Origin: Flavobacterium azizsancarii
GTDB lineage: Bacteria; Bacteroidota; Bacteroidia; Flavobacteriales; Flavobacteriaceae
Direction of reading: 5' to 3'
Length of the DNA: 56,293 bases
Assembly (NCBI RefSeq): GCF_027980145.1
Contig: NZ_JAMZNK010000036.1
Span: 1-56,293 of the forward strand
Part shown: positions 25,036 to 33,939 of the stretch, one piece after another
Layout: each line of letters starts with the position of its first letter
Position numbering within the stretch: the stretch's first letter is position 1
Made by a program: the position numbers and the translations under genes
The notes under the pieces: generated by a model
Told to the model about the DNA's origin: nothing
What the model saw: the letters and a program-made list of their open reading frames with translations, nothing else
The model's database searches: none

Positions 25036-27399
25036 TTATTTATTTCTTTTCCATTTTTGAAACCATGATTTCTTCACTACTTCTTTTCCGTAACCATAGC
25101 CATAACCGTAGTTGTATCCGTAACCATAACTTGAAGTAAAATCAATATCATTGAGTACATATCCCATATTAATGATTTTTTTATCCTTGAATAGTTTTTT
25201 AGAATACGAAATCAGGTTCTTTTCTGTTACAGCGGAACGCAGTACAAATAAGCTCGTATCAGCATACTTAGAAATCATAAGGGTATCACTAACCAATAAG
25301 GTTGGCGGTGTATCGAATATAATAATGTCATACTCTTCTTTTACTTCATTAATAAACTTTTCAAAACGCTGATTGGATAATAACAGGGTTGGATTTGGAG
25401 GTATAATTCCGGATAAGAAAAGATCAAATGGAAATTCCTTGTCGTCGTTACTGTGCAATAAGTCTCTCCATTGCAGTGTACCATCGTGCAAATAATTACT
25501 AAATCCTTTGGTGTCTTTACTTACATTATCCAAATGCCTGTGCAATTGCGGATTTCTAAAATCGGCGCCTATAACAATGACCTTTTTGTCAAGATGTGAA
25601 TAGGCAGTAGCCAAATTATAAGAAACGAAAGTTTTTCCTTCTCCCTTTATAGAAGAAGTCACAAATATTACTTTGCCTTTCTGATCTTCAGTATAAGGGG
25701 TAATAAAATTAGTATTGTGCGCTAAAGTTCGAAAGGCTTCTAAATTTTGAATATAAGAATCCTTGTCTTCTTTTAGCGACGGCAGCTCTACTAAAATAGG
25801 TACATTTCCTGCTATATTTTCAACATCTGTTGCCGTGTATATTTTATTATCTAATTTAAAAATGATAAATAAAATTGTAAACGGAATGACCATTCCTAAA
25901 AATAAAGCGATCAGAACAATCTTGCTTCTTTGAGGAGAAACCGGATAAATATCTGTTATAGCATAATCTATAATTTTAGTATTGGCTACGGTAACGGCTA
26001 AATTGATAGAGGCTTCTTCTCGTTTTTGAAGCAACAACAGGTACAAACTTTCTTTTAGGTTTTGCTGACGTTCGATACTTCGCAATACTTTTTCTTTTTC
26101 AGGAATGGAGGCAAAACTACCATCAGCTGCTTTTTGGGCTGATTCGCTCTGAACGAGGGTTGTTTTTAATTGTTGCCTGAACCCTTTTACAGAATTGATA
26201 ATATTGTTTTTTAAACTTACCAGTGTGCTTACCAAAAGCTGAATAGAAGGATTGTTGCTTCCTGCACTGGTCTGCAGTTTCTGATAAGATAAAACGGCTG
26301 TATTATAATCTGCTACTAATTGATTGATCGTAGGATTTTGTATGCCTATATCTGCCGGTAAAAGCTCAAATGCTTTCTGGGATTCGATACTTTTTTTAAG
26401 CAAATCTGCTAATAACAATTGAGATTCTATATCAAATGAGGCTTGTTCTTTTGCTGTTTTCTGTACAATACTTGAACCGGCGTCTTCCTGAATAAAACTC
26501 AGATTATTGCTTCTTTTGTATTCTTTTTTAGAACTTTCTATAGAATCCAGTTCTTTTCTTAAGTAGACAAATCGATCGTCGACAAAATTAATTGTTCGGC
26601 GCGAAACCTCTTGTTTATCCGTAATACCATCGGCCTCAAAAACATGAATCAAGTTATTGATAATCGCTTCTGACTGAGGACCATTAGTTCCTTCTAATGA
26701 GATAGAAAGAATGTCACTGTCTTTTCCCTCGGCATCGACTTCAAATGCATTACTAAGTTCCAGTGCAGTTTTATTAAGTGGTTTTAGCACCACATTATAG
26801 CTCAGGTCTATACTTTTTGTAATTATTGCTCCTAAAGCAGGTTTTATATTTATAGGTAAATTAGGGATTTTTTTGGTTGAAGTATATCCTTTTATATCAA
26901 ACTTTTGTCCGGATAAAACATCTAAAATAGTATATCCCGTTGGGTTTACTTTGATGGTATATTGTATGGCGTCTTTTAGCTTTGTTATATTATCATTGTA
27001 GCTGACAACAAACGGCGCATTGAATATTTGTTTGGATTTTACGGTAGAATTATAATAATATTCTACATTCAGTTTTAAATTTTTAACCACTTGTTCTGAT
27101 AAGTGAACGGATTTGAACAAAGCGATTTCATTTTCTAAATTAATGTTTGATTTATTAAATAATTTCGTCACATCTAATGTAAAATTCGAACTTTCCTTAT
27201 CCAGCAATAATTTTACTTTTGCTTCTGATCTGTAGATAACGTCAGCATATCTCAAATACGCGAAAACGGTAAAAAGTGCTATTAAAATCGTGATTAAAAA
27301 CCAGGGCCAATACCTTAAATATTTATTCATCATTTGTTTTAACTGAATAGAATTTTCTTCTTCCATTGAGTCAAAATATTCATTTTTATCTGTGTGCAT
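25036..27399 (-). CDS. Wzc-like polysaccharide co-polymerase and tyrosine autokinase
   Basis: This 787-residue inner membrane protein controls polymer length and export. Its Wzz-type periplasmic domain lies between membrane segments at about 31-51 and 493-515, and the second segment follows the Pro-rich YPVSPQRSK. The cytoplasmic BY-kinase has Walker A SSIKGEGKT (582-590), Walker A' VIVIGADFRNP and Walker B IIIFDTPPT. The tail at about 758-771 alternates Tyr and Gly, giving at least seven tyrosines as likely autophosphorylation sites. The gene starts seven bases after the Wza-like gene. Its counterpart phosphatase is the CpsB-like protein at 22358-23089. Confidence 0.93.
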   Translation of the reverse strand: MHTDKNEYFDSMEEENSIQLKQMMNKYLRYWPWFLITILIALFTVFAYLRYADVIYRSEAKVKLLLDKESSNFTLDVTKLFNKSNINLENEIALFKSVHLSEQVVKNLKLNVEYYYNSTVKSKQIFNAPFVVSYNDNITKLKDAIQYTIKVNPTGYTILDVLSGQKFDIKGYTSTKKIPNLPINIKPALGAIITKSIDLSYNVVLKPLNKTALELSNAFEVDAEGKDSDILSISLEGTNGPQSEAIINNLIHVFEADGITDKQEVSRRTINFVDDRFVYLRKELDSIESSKKEYKRSNNLSFIQEDAGSSIVQKTAKEQASFDIESQLLLADLLKKSIESQKAFELLPADIGIQNPTINQLVADYNTAVLSYQKLQTSAGSNNPSIQLLVSTLVSLKNNIINSVKGFRQQLKTTLVQSESAQKAADGSFASIPEKEKVLRSIERQQNLKESLYLLLLQKREEASINLAVTVANTKIIDYAITDIYPVSPQRSKIVLIALFLGMVIPFTILFIIFKLDNKIYTATDVENIAGNVPILVELPSLKEDKDSYIQNLEAFRTLAHNTNFITPYTEDQKGKVIFVTSSIKGEGKTFVSYNLATAYSHLDKKVIVIGADFRNPQLHRHLDNVSKDTKGFSNYLHDGTLQWRDLLHSNDDKEFPFDLFLSGIIPPNPTLLLSNQRFEKFINEVKEEYDIIIFDTPPTLLVSDTLMISKYADTSLFVLRSAVTEKNLISYSKKLFKDKKIINMGYVLNDIDFTSSYGYGYNYGYGYGYGKEVVKKSWFQKWKRNK

Positions 27400-27406
27400 A
27401 AGCTTT

Positions 27407-28171
27407 TTATCTGGTTAATAATATAATAGAACTTAATATCAAAGACGCAATTGTAAGTACGGTTCCTGTACTGCCTATATATCCTGCTGTCTTTACTTTT
27501 GCGTCATTCGGGTTCACAACTAATACATCATTCTGGCGAATCTGATATTGCGGATTATTCATCCAGTCTGCAGTTGTCAAATCAACATTCATCATTATTC
27601 TCTTACCACCCGACTCCCTAATCAATAAAATATCATTTCGCCTGGCACTTATTGTTAAATCTCCTGCATATCCTAAAGCTTGCGGAACAGAGAGTGATTG
27701 CTCTAAAAAGGTATAAGTACCCGGTGATTTTACTTCGCCCAGAACTGTTACTTTAGCATTCAGAATTCGAATCGCAACAGTAGGATTTACTAAATGTCCT
27801 CCCTTTTCGAGTTCTAGTTTTATTTTTGTTTCTAAATCAGTTACAGATAATCCTGCTGTGCTTACAGATCCTAAAATAGGCAATACCACTGTTTCGTCAG
27901 GAGTAATCAGGTATCCCTGAACTTTTAGCAGGTCTAATGTAGAATTGGTTGCTGTGTTTCCTGTTTGTATGTTATACGGTAAAGCAGTTTCAGGTACAAG
28001 AGCACCAATTCGAATGCTCAAAATATCATTTGGCTGTACTAAAACACTCTTTACAGAGGTCGCAACCGAAGCGTAATTATTAGCGTCCTGAAAATAGATA
28101 ATATCTTTTCTCGTGGCACAGGAAGAAAACAGAATAACGATAAGAAATAAAATGTGGGGTAAACGATTCAT
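27407..28171 (-). CDS. Polysaccharide export lipoprotein (Wza-like)
   Basis: This 254-residue outer membrane export protein is smaller than E. coli Wza and typical of Bacteroidota. The lipoprotein signal ends at Cys18 (LFSSC). The polysaccharide export domain includes VQPNDILSIRIG. A SLBB-like domain follows with VTVLGEVKSPGTYTF, then NDVLVVNPNDAKVK. The C-terminus ends in a hydrophobic stretch (TVLTIASLILSSIILL) that could cross a membrane. It should form the export channel partner of the Wzc-like protein encoded seven bases downstream. Confidence 0.92.
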   Translation of the reverse strand: MNRLPHILFLIVILFSSCATRKDIIYFQDANNYASVATSVKSVLVQPNDILSIRIGALVPETALPYNIQTGNTATNSTLDLLKVQGYLITPDETVVLPILGSVSTAGLSVTDLETKIKLELEKGGHLVNPTVAIRILNAKVTVLGEVKSPGTYTFLEQSLSVPQALGYAGDLTISARRNDILLIRESGGKRIMMNVDLTTADWMNNPQYQIRQNDVLVVNPNDAKVKTAGYIGSTGTVLTIASLILSSIILLTR

Positions 28172-28266
28172 ATTTTAAATTATGGGGTTAAAAAAGACAG
28201 AACTAGTATCGCGGTTTCACAATACTTAGATAAGCATAGAATCAATTGATTAGAATAAACTAATCT

Positions 28267-28455
28267 CTAATTGGATTCTAACTGGAATTTTTGTTTCGCT
28301 TTCATGTTATCATTCAATTTAGACAATCGATGCAGCTGTTTTTTCTGCACTTTGTCTTTTACATAAAAGCGATATAATTCTTTGCCAATAAAGAAACCGG
28401 CAATAGAAACGCCGGAAATAAAACCGGCTAAATAAGAGGTAATGGTAATATTCAT
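28267..28455 (-). CDS. Small membrane-anchored protein of unknown function
   Basis: This 62-residue protein starts at MNITITSYLAGF and has one glycine-rich hydrophobic segment (about 4-25, GFISGVSIAGFFIGKELY). A basic, Lys/Gln-rich tail follows. No family is recognised. I prefer the ATG at 28455, sixteen bases past the wcaJ-like stop. A start at 28488 would overlap that gene by 17 bases. It lies between the priming transferase and the Wza-like gene, so it is transcribed with the export genes. Confidence 0.6.
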   Translation of the reverse strand: MNITITSYLAGFISGVSIAGFFIGKELYRFYVKDKVQKKQLHRLSKLNDNMKAKQKFQLESN

Positions 28456-28471
28456 AACATTTTTTTTAAGT

Positions 28472-29872
28472 TTAAAAAGCATTTTCATCCCCTTTCAGGG
28501 TTACAATCACGGTTAATACACAAATCTTAATGTCTTTTATGAGGCTCCAATTTTGCAAATAATCGATATCAGCCTTTACTCTTCGCTGCATATCTGAGAC
28601 CTTTTTGGTTTCGCCTCTATAACCTGAAACCTGGGCCAAACCGGTAATTCCGGGTTTTACAAAATGGCGCACCATAAAATTGTTAATCTGTTCGTTGTAG
28701 TCCTGTGTATGCTTGAGCATATGAGGACGAGGTCCTACTACACTCATGTTTCCTAATAAAACATTAAAAAACTGAGGCAGTTCATCAATACTAGTCCGTC
28801 TAATAAATTTTCCTATGGGAGTAACTCTTGCGTCTTCTTTTTGTGCCTGCAAACTATCACTTTGAGTATTGACAGTCATGCTTCTGAATTTGTAACACCA
28901 AAAAGCTTCATTCTTTTTTCCTGTTCGAAGCTGCTTGAATAAAACGGGGCCTTTGCTTTGCTTTTTGATTATGATCGCCATTAACGGATACAGCCACGAC
29001 AATATAAAAACCAGTACTGAGAAACTAAAAACGATATCGAATATACGTTTGACTAATCGATTGTATGCGTTTTGCAAGGGTTCGTGTCGGGGACGTATAA
29101 CATGAAAGTTTTCGAAATTAGAACTGCTAAAAGAGGACTTTGAAATCGTAGACAGATCAGGAACAAATTTCAATCGCAGACAATATCTGTCTGCCAATTC
29201 AAAATAGCTGTTCAGGTCATTTATAAATTGTGGTTTTACTACAATATACAACTCCTGAATACCGTTTCCTGAAGCTCGCAGAATAGCATTTGAAAGCGCT
29301 TCTCCAAAAGTTGATTTATCTGTAAAACTCTCTTCGTTGATGTCATTGATAATTCCGGGAAAATCATAAAAATAAGCGTTGCTCTCCAGTTTTGAGGCTA
29401 ATTGTATACTTGTGGTATTAAACCCCCAAATGGCTACTATAAAAGGCTTTTTTATGAACTTTTTAATGTTATTTAAAACCAGCGTAAAAATAATTCTTGA
29501 CACTAAAAGATAAAGAAGTAAATAGCTGAATTGTAATAAATTGGCACCTATTGCCAATCGATACTCACTGGCGCCCTGAAAAACAAGAAGATAAACCTGC
29601 CATAAGATACACTGACTTAGAAATACACGCCAGCTGTTGCGATAAAAAGTAGTCAGGCTAAAAATAGTATCGAGCCGGTACAAATTAAAATACAACGCTG
29701 CTAATAACCAGCCCACTATAGCAAAAAGATAGCTGTTTTCAACAACAAAAAGATTCCACTGTACAGAAGCTTCTTCTGTAAAATTGAAAAAGAGAAAGAT
29801 CCCTCCGATTATCGCAAAAAAATCAGATAGGATACTGCAAAAAATAAAAGTAAATTTATGTCTGTTACGCAT
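28472..29872 (-). CDS. Undecaprenyl-phosphate sugar phosphotransferase (WcaJ-like)
   Basis: This 466-residue polyprenyl glycosylphosphotransferase starts repeat-unit assembly by moving a hexose-1-phosphate onto undecaprenyl phosphate. Four N-terminal membrane segments (to about 135) precede a CoA-binding-like middle domain (about 140-255). The catalytic domain covers about 272-466, with KRIFDIVFS, KFRSMTVNTQ, RRTSIDELPQ (359-368) and VVGPRP (378-383). Its start overlaps the end of the VanZ-like gene by eight bases. The sugar used first cannot be read from sequence; glucose is usual for this class. Confidence 0.92.
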   Translation of the reverse strand: MRNRHKFTFIFCSILSDFFAIIGGIFLFFNFTEEASVQWNLFVVENSYLFAIVGWLLAALYFNLYRLDTIFSLTTFYRNSWRVFLSQCILWQVYLLVFQGASEYRLAIGANLLQFSYLLLYLLVSRIIFTLVLNNIKKFIKKPFIVAIWGFNTTSIQLASKLESNAYFYDFPGIINDINEESFTDKSTFGEALSNAILRASGNGIQELYIVVKPQFINDLNSYFELADRYCLRLKFVPDLSTISKSSFSSSNFENFHVIRPRHEPLQNAYNRLVKRIFDIVFSFSVLVFILSWLYPLMAIIIKKQSKGPVLFKQLRTGKKNEAFWCYKFRSMTVNTQSDSLQAQKEDARVTPIGKFIRRTSIDELPQFFNVLLGNMSVVGPRPHMLKHTQDYNEQINNFMVRHFVKPGITGLAQVSGYRGETKKVSDMQRRVKADIDYLQNWSLIKDIKICVLTVIVTLKGDENAF

Positions 29873-30302
29873 TTTTACTAAATAATAAGTTGATTTTTTG
29901 AATTAAATGATACACGAAGCAACCCAAAATACCTCCTGAAATTCCAAAGAAAACATCCATGAAATCAGGTTGGCGCGTTGCTATAAAAAATTGCCCACCC
30001 TCTGCCAGACAAACCACCAGAGTAATTATTATTAAGGTTTTCAATCGAAAAGGAGATCTGTTTACAGAACCGGAAACAGTAGAAAGTCTTTGCCATACTT
30101 CTAATAAAAAGCCCAGGACTACAAAAGGAACCGCTGTTCGCAAATTATAGTACTCATTGCTCCATTTCCTGATCCAGAGCGGTAAATACGTTTCGGTTTC
30201 CAAGCCCGGATTATGAATCCATGAGTAATAAAAAATACTACCAATACATCCCAGCAAAAAAATAATAATGGTACTTTTTTTCCATCCATTTTTTGTTTTC
30301 AT
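29865..30302 (-). CDS. VanZ-like membrane protein
   Basis: This 145-residue protein has four predicted membrane helices in the VanZ pattern: KSTIIIFLLGCIGSIFYYSW, then AVPFVVLGFLLEVWQ, then TLIIITLVVCLAEGGQF, then FFGISGGILGCFVYH. The family pattern Glu-x2-Gln plus DxxxN/D is represented by AEGGQF and PDFMDVFFG. The function of VanZ-like proteins in polysaccharide loci is not established. Its stop overlaps the wcaJ-like start, so translation is probably coupled. Confidence 0.8.
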   Translation of the reverse strand: MKTKNGWKKSTIIIFLLGCIGSIFYYSWIHNPGLETETYLPLWIRKWSNEYYNLRTAVPFVVLGFLLEVWQRLSTVSGSVNRSPFRLKTLIIITLVVCLAEGGQFFIATRQPDFMDVFFGISGGILGCFVYHLIQKINLLFSKNA

Positions 30303-30328
30303 TCTATGTTAATCGGGTAATTGAAAAA

Positions 30329-31072
30329 TTAGTTGATATACTGTTTAAGGGCTAATAATTTCTTTAGAAAAACAGCTCTGAATGCTGATAAACCATGATG
30401 TTTATAGATTCTATAATCTTCATGCAATACCTCGAAAGCTCTTTTATAAGAAGTGCTTAATCCGCCCATTCTCATTTTTACAACATAAGTTCTGAGGTAG
30501 TCTAATTTGATCTTGTTTACAAACAAATAGCGAAGCAGAAATTCTGTATCTGAAGCTATTTTAAAGTTTAGATCGTAGCTTCCTAATTTATCGATCACAG
30601 ATTTCCTGAAATACACCGTTGGGTGCAAAGGCAGCCAGCCTGTTTTTAGTTTTTCAAAATCGTACTCTCCTCCTATCCTGTTACGGACCACTTTTTCCTC
30701 AGCATCGTTACTAACGTATATACCGTCTCCATAAACTCCTTCAATTTGTGCATTACTCTCAAAAGCATCTACAATTTTATTCACCACAACAGTATCATAA
30801 AACTCATCATCAGAGTGCATTAAGCCTATAATATCTCCTGTAGCCATTTTCAAACCTTTATTGATAGCGTCATACATACCTTTATCCGGTTCTGAAATAT
30901 ATTGACTGATTTTATCCGAATATGCCTGAATAATACCTTTTGTACCATCAGTCGAATTTCCGTCGATTACGATGTACTCGATATTAGTATAGTTCTGATT
31001 CAGAACACTTTCTATACATTGGGCAATAGTTTTTTTTCTATTGTAGCAAATCGTGATTATAGAAACTTTCAT
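30329..31072 (-). CDS. Glycosyltransferase family 2
   Basis: This 247-residue GT-A enzyme is cytoplasmic and membrane-associated. It begins with the nucleotide-binding strand MKVSIITICYNRKKTIAQCI and VIDGNSTDGT. The metal-binding acidic motif is HSDDEFYD, and GDIIGLM precedes it. It resembles the WcaA-type transferases of exopolysaccharide loci and should add one sugar of the repeat unit. Donor and acceptor are unknown. It follows the epimerase gene by 76 bases. Confidence 0.9.
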   Translation of the reverse strand: MKVSIITICYNRKKTIAQCIESVLNQNYTNIEYIVIDGNSTDGTKGIIQAYSDKISQYISEPDKGMYDAINKGLKMATGDIIGLMHSDDEFYDTVVVNKIVDAFESNAQIEGVYGDGIYVSNDAEEKVVRNRIGGEYDFEKLKTGWLPLHPTVYFRKSVIDKLGSYDLNFKIASDTEFLLRYLFVNKIKLDYLRTYVVKMRMGGLSTSYKRAFEVLHEDYRIYKHHGLSAFRAVFLKKLLALKQYIN

Positions 31073-31148
31073 AAATTATATTATTATTAATGTGTTGGTT
31101 GCTATTAGTATAGCACATGATCAGAAATAAATTAAGCAATAAAAACAG

Positions 31149-32114
31149 TTACAGACTATTACTCTCAACCATCCAGTCTACTGTTATCTTAGTGCCTTTA
31201 CTTCTGGATACTGGCAAATGAGGAGCTAACTTTTTAATCTCAGATAAGTCAAAAAAATTATCTGTTGTCATGTTTTTCAATCGAAAGCTGGTCATGGGAA
31301 ATTTAATCCTGATTAATTTCAGGCAATCACCAAACAAAGCGGTCATTACAAAAACGGAATAGGGCACATTATGGATTTTTATACTTTTAGTAGCCGCAAT
31401 TTCATCTGCCCAGGACGTAATATCATACGGTTCATAATCGCCTAGATAAAATATTTTCTGGTCTACGTGATCTTTCTCTGAAGTAATAATTGACAGTAAT
31501 TGATAAATAAAATTATCGATATAACCATATGTTTTTTTGCACGCTTTACTGCCCATATGAAAGTACTTTCCGGAAAGCACTATTTTAAAAAACAGATTGT
31601 AAGGCTCGTCAAAATAACGACCCCAAATAGAAGTTGGCCTTACAATAGTCCAGGTATATTCAGGATTCCAGTTGGTTATGGTTTTCTCCGTCAGCACTTT
31701 ACTTTCTCCGTAAATCGTATGAGGGGCAAAATCATTAAAGTCCTGAGGTACATATCCCGGTCGGCAAACATACATAGACGAAGCAAAGATTACTTTTTTT
31801 AGATTTTTTAATTTATCTAAAACATAAAGCAGGTTTTCTACACCACCAATATTAGCATCATAATCTTCTAATGTTTTACCGTTTAGATCTGTTCTGGCTC
31901 CTAAATGAATTACATACGCCGGATCATAGGAAAGTATGACACTTTCTAACTCTTCCCTATTGCATAAATTTACCTTTTGATAAATCTTATTATGTTCCTT
32001 TAGCTTAGGTTCTTTACTATCAATACTTACTACCTGATGATTATCGTTCAGTAATTTAGTAATCAAATTCGTCCCTATAAATCCTGATCCTCCGGTAATT
32101 AAAAATTTGGCCAT
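31149..32114 (-). CDS. NAD-dependent epimerase/dehydratase (extended SDR)
   Basis: This 321-residue nucleotide-sugar-modifying enzyme has the Rossmann motif GGSGFIGTN at residue 8 onward. VIHLGARTDLNG follows. Catalytic Tyr and Lys lie in IYGESKVLTEK, with the partner Ser in FASSMYVCRPG. TIVRPTSIWGRY closes the core. It probably makes or remodels an activated sugar for the polymer; the product is unknown. It lies ten bases downstream of the acetyltransferase gene. Confidence 0.88.
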   Translation of the reverse strand: MAKFLITGGSGFIGTNLITKLLNDNHQVVSIDSKEPKLKEHNKIYQKVNLCNREELESVILSYDPAYVIHLGARTDLNGKTLEDYDANIGGVENLLYVLDKLKNLKKVIFASSMYVCRPGYVPQDFNDFAPHTIYGESKVLTEKTITNWNPEYTWTIVRPTSIWGRYFDEPYNLFFKIVLSGKYFHMGSKACKKTYGYIDNFIYQLLSIITSEKDHVDQKIFYLGDYEPYDITSWADEIAATKSIKIHNVPYSVFVMTALFGDCLKLIRIKFPMTSFRLKNMTTDNFFDLSEIKKLAPHLPVSRSKGTKITVDWMVESNSL

Positions 32115-32124
32115 TTTTATATTT

Positions 32125-32670
32125 TTATATTCTGTCTTTTATCGCAATAGCAGGGGTTCCTACACAAATTTTACCACCAGGCATACTTTTTAATACTGAA
32201 CTTCGGGCGGCAATTATAGATCCTTTGCCTATGGTTACGCCCGGAGCAACATAAACATCGTTGGTAAGCCAGCATTCGTCTTCGATGAATACCGGTTCTG
32301 AAAAAATATCAAAAGAAACTTTATCATATTCGTGTCCTCCTGTATTGATATAGACTTTATGTGCTAAGGCAACATGACTTCCTATTTTTATTTTGCCTAG
32401 ACTGTACAAAACATTATCCTCGCCTATCCAACTATAATCTCCAATCTCAATATTCCACGGATACGTAACCTTAACAGTAGCTCTTAGTAATACCCCTTTT
32501 CCTATTTTTGCGCCAAACATCCGAAGAAGAAAACGGCGCCATCCGTAAAAAAACTGAGGAGATAATGCAAACAATGTTCCTTGTACAATCCACCATAATT
32601 GTACTGTAATTTTAGATTTTCCGCGAAATGTTTTGGGTACTGAAAATTCTTTTAAATCCTGATAAATCAT
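32125..32670 (-). CDS. WcaF-like hexapeptide acetyltransferase
   Basis: This 181-residue enzyme has the left-handed beta-helix of hexapeptide-repeat acyltransferases. The repeats run from about residue 55 (IGKGVLLRATVKV) to 172 (GKICVGTPAIAIK). The likely catalytic His is in YINTGGHEYD. It resembles colanic acid WcaF and should add acetyl from acetyl-CoA to a sugar of the repeat unit. Its stop is ten bases before the epimerase start. Its start directly follows the preceding glycosyltransferase stop. Confidence 0.9.
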   Translation of the reverse strand: MIYQDLKEFSVPKTFRGKSKITVQLWWIVQGTLFALSPQFFYGWRRFLLRMFGAKIGKGVLLRATVKVTYPWNIEIGDYSWIGEDNVLYSLGKIKIGSHVALAHKVYINTGGHEYDKVSFDIFSEPVFIEDECWLTNDVYVAPGVTIGKGSIIAARSSVLKSMPGGKICVGTPAIAIKDRI

Positions 32671-33843
32671 TTAAATAAGTGATTTTAAAACTTGGTTTAA
32701 TCTTTGGGCAGTGCTTTTTACATCAAAATATTTTTGATAGAGTAAAAATGCATTTTTGCCCATTTCTGTTTTTTCGTTTTTGCTCAATGCTTCCCATTTT
32801 TTTAAGACTCCAAGAACACCGTTAAAGGTATCGGCACTCACAAATCCGCCACCGCCATCTTCGATCTCTCTGTAAATATTAACCTTATCCGTTATTAAAA
32901 CTGCTTTTTCGCAAGCCAGTGCTTCGACAATTGCAATACCAAAATTCTCCTGATGGCTTGGTAGTAAATACGCCTGACAATTGTAGAAAGCGCCCCATTT
33001 TTCATCTCCCTGCAACATTCCCGAGAAATGAATTTTCGGATTATTGGCTGCCATTTTTATCATTTCCTGTGCGTAGGCAGACTCATTTGGTCCTGCAATT
33101 ACTAATTCCGGAAGAGCGGGATTATTTATAGAAAGTTGGTTGTAAGCCTGAATTAACAAATCGACTCCTTTTTTTTCGTGAATCCTGCTTAGGAAAAGCC
33201 AATATTCCTTTTGTAATAATCCAGGGCATTTTTTATAAAAAGCAGTACTAAATTCTGGCTTTCTAACTGGTGGCGCCTGAATTCCGTAGCTCACATTAAT
33301 AGCCTTTTTAGGGTTATATCCTTCAAAAGTTGTTGCTGCCAGCTGTAATTCTTCCTGACAGGTATAAAAAATGGCATCTGCCTGATTAATACATTTTTTT
33401 TCTATAAAAAACCAAACCAACTCGTTGCGTAATGCCTTCCATTTTCTGTCGGCCGCTGTCTGAAAATAAGGGTCTAGCATACCATGCGGCATAATAATCA
33501 CTTTTGGAGCTTTTTTGTAAGACTTCTTTAAAGTATTAATCGCCTTGTAAACCATTAAATTATAATGCTGCCAAAGTCCATGAACCATTACAACATCGTA
33601 ACCTAAAGCATTTTTTATGAGCCAATCGTACAACAAAGGCTGATATTGATAAGACGTTTTCCCTTTTCCTATTTTATGAATAATAAAATCATCTTTTGTG
33701 GTGTATTCTTCCTCTGCATCATCCAAACATACTACTTCGACTTCTGTGCCTAATTGCTCAATAAAAGGATTTACATTACGTATTCCCTGACACGGACCTC
33801 CACTTTTTGGATTCATGGAGGTGATAACTCTGAGTACTTTCAT
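32671..33843 (-). CDS. Glycosyltransferase family 4
   Basis: This 390-residue GT-B enzyme opens with MKVLRVITSMNPKSGGP, the glycine-rich acceptor-side loop. The C-terminal Rossmann half shows FLSRIHEKKGVDLLIQAY, LVIAGPNES and the family E-x7-E element in SHQENFGIAIVEALACEKAV. It should add a hexose to the lipid-linked repeat unit. Donor and linkage are unknown. Its stop codon abuts the WcaF-like start. Confidence 0.92.
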   Translation of the reverse strand: MKVLRVITSMNPKSGGPCQGIRNVNPFIEQLGTEVEVVCLDDAEEEYTTKDDFIIHKIGKGKTSYQYQPLLYDWLIKNALGYDVVMVHGLWQHYNLMVYKAINTLKKSYKKAPKVIIMPHGMLDPYFQTAADRKWKALRNELVWFFIEKKCINQADAIFYTCQEELQLAATTFEGYNPKKAINVSYGIQAPPVRKPEFSTAFYKKCPGLLQKEYWLFLSRIHEKKGVDLLIQAYNQLSINNPALPELVIAGPNESAYAQEMIKMAANNPKIHFSGMLQGDEKWGAFYNCQAYLLPSHQENFGIAIVEALACEKAVLITDKVNIYREIEDGGGGFVSADTFNGVLGVLKKWEALSKNEKTEMGKNAFLLYQKYFDVKSTAQRLNQVLKSLI

Positions 33844-33939
33844 TTCTGGTTTATGGTTCTTTGGTTTATATCAATACTATAAATTTTACACACCTTAATC
33901 ATCACTAATAAAGCATTTTATAAACATTTATATATTGTA

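Noticed and set aside
25036..25130. Tandem-like DNA repeat in the wzc 3' end as a CRISPR or minisatellite
   Set aside because: It encodes the Tyr-Gly tail in frame and has no spacers; explained by the protein.
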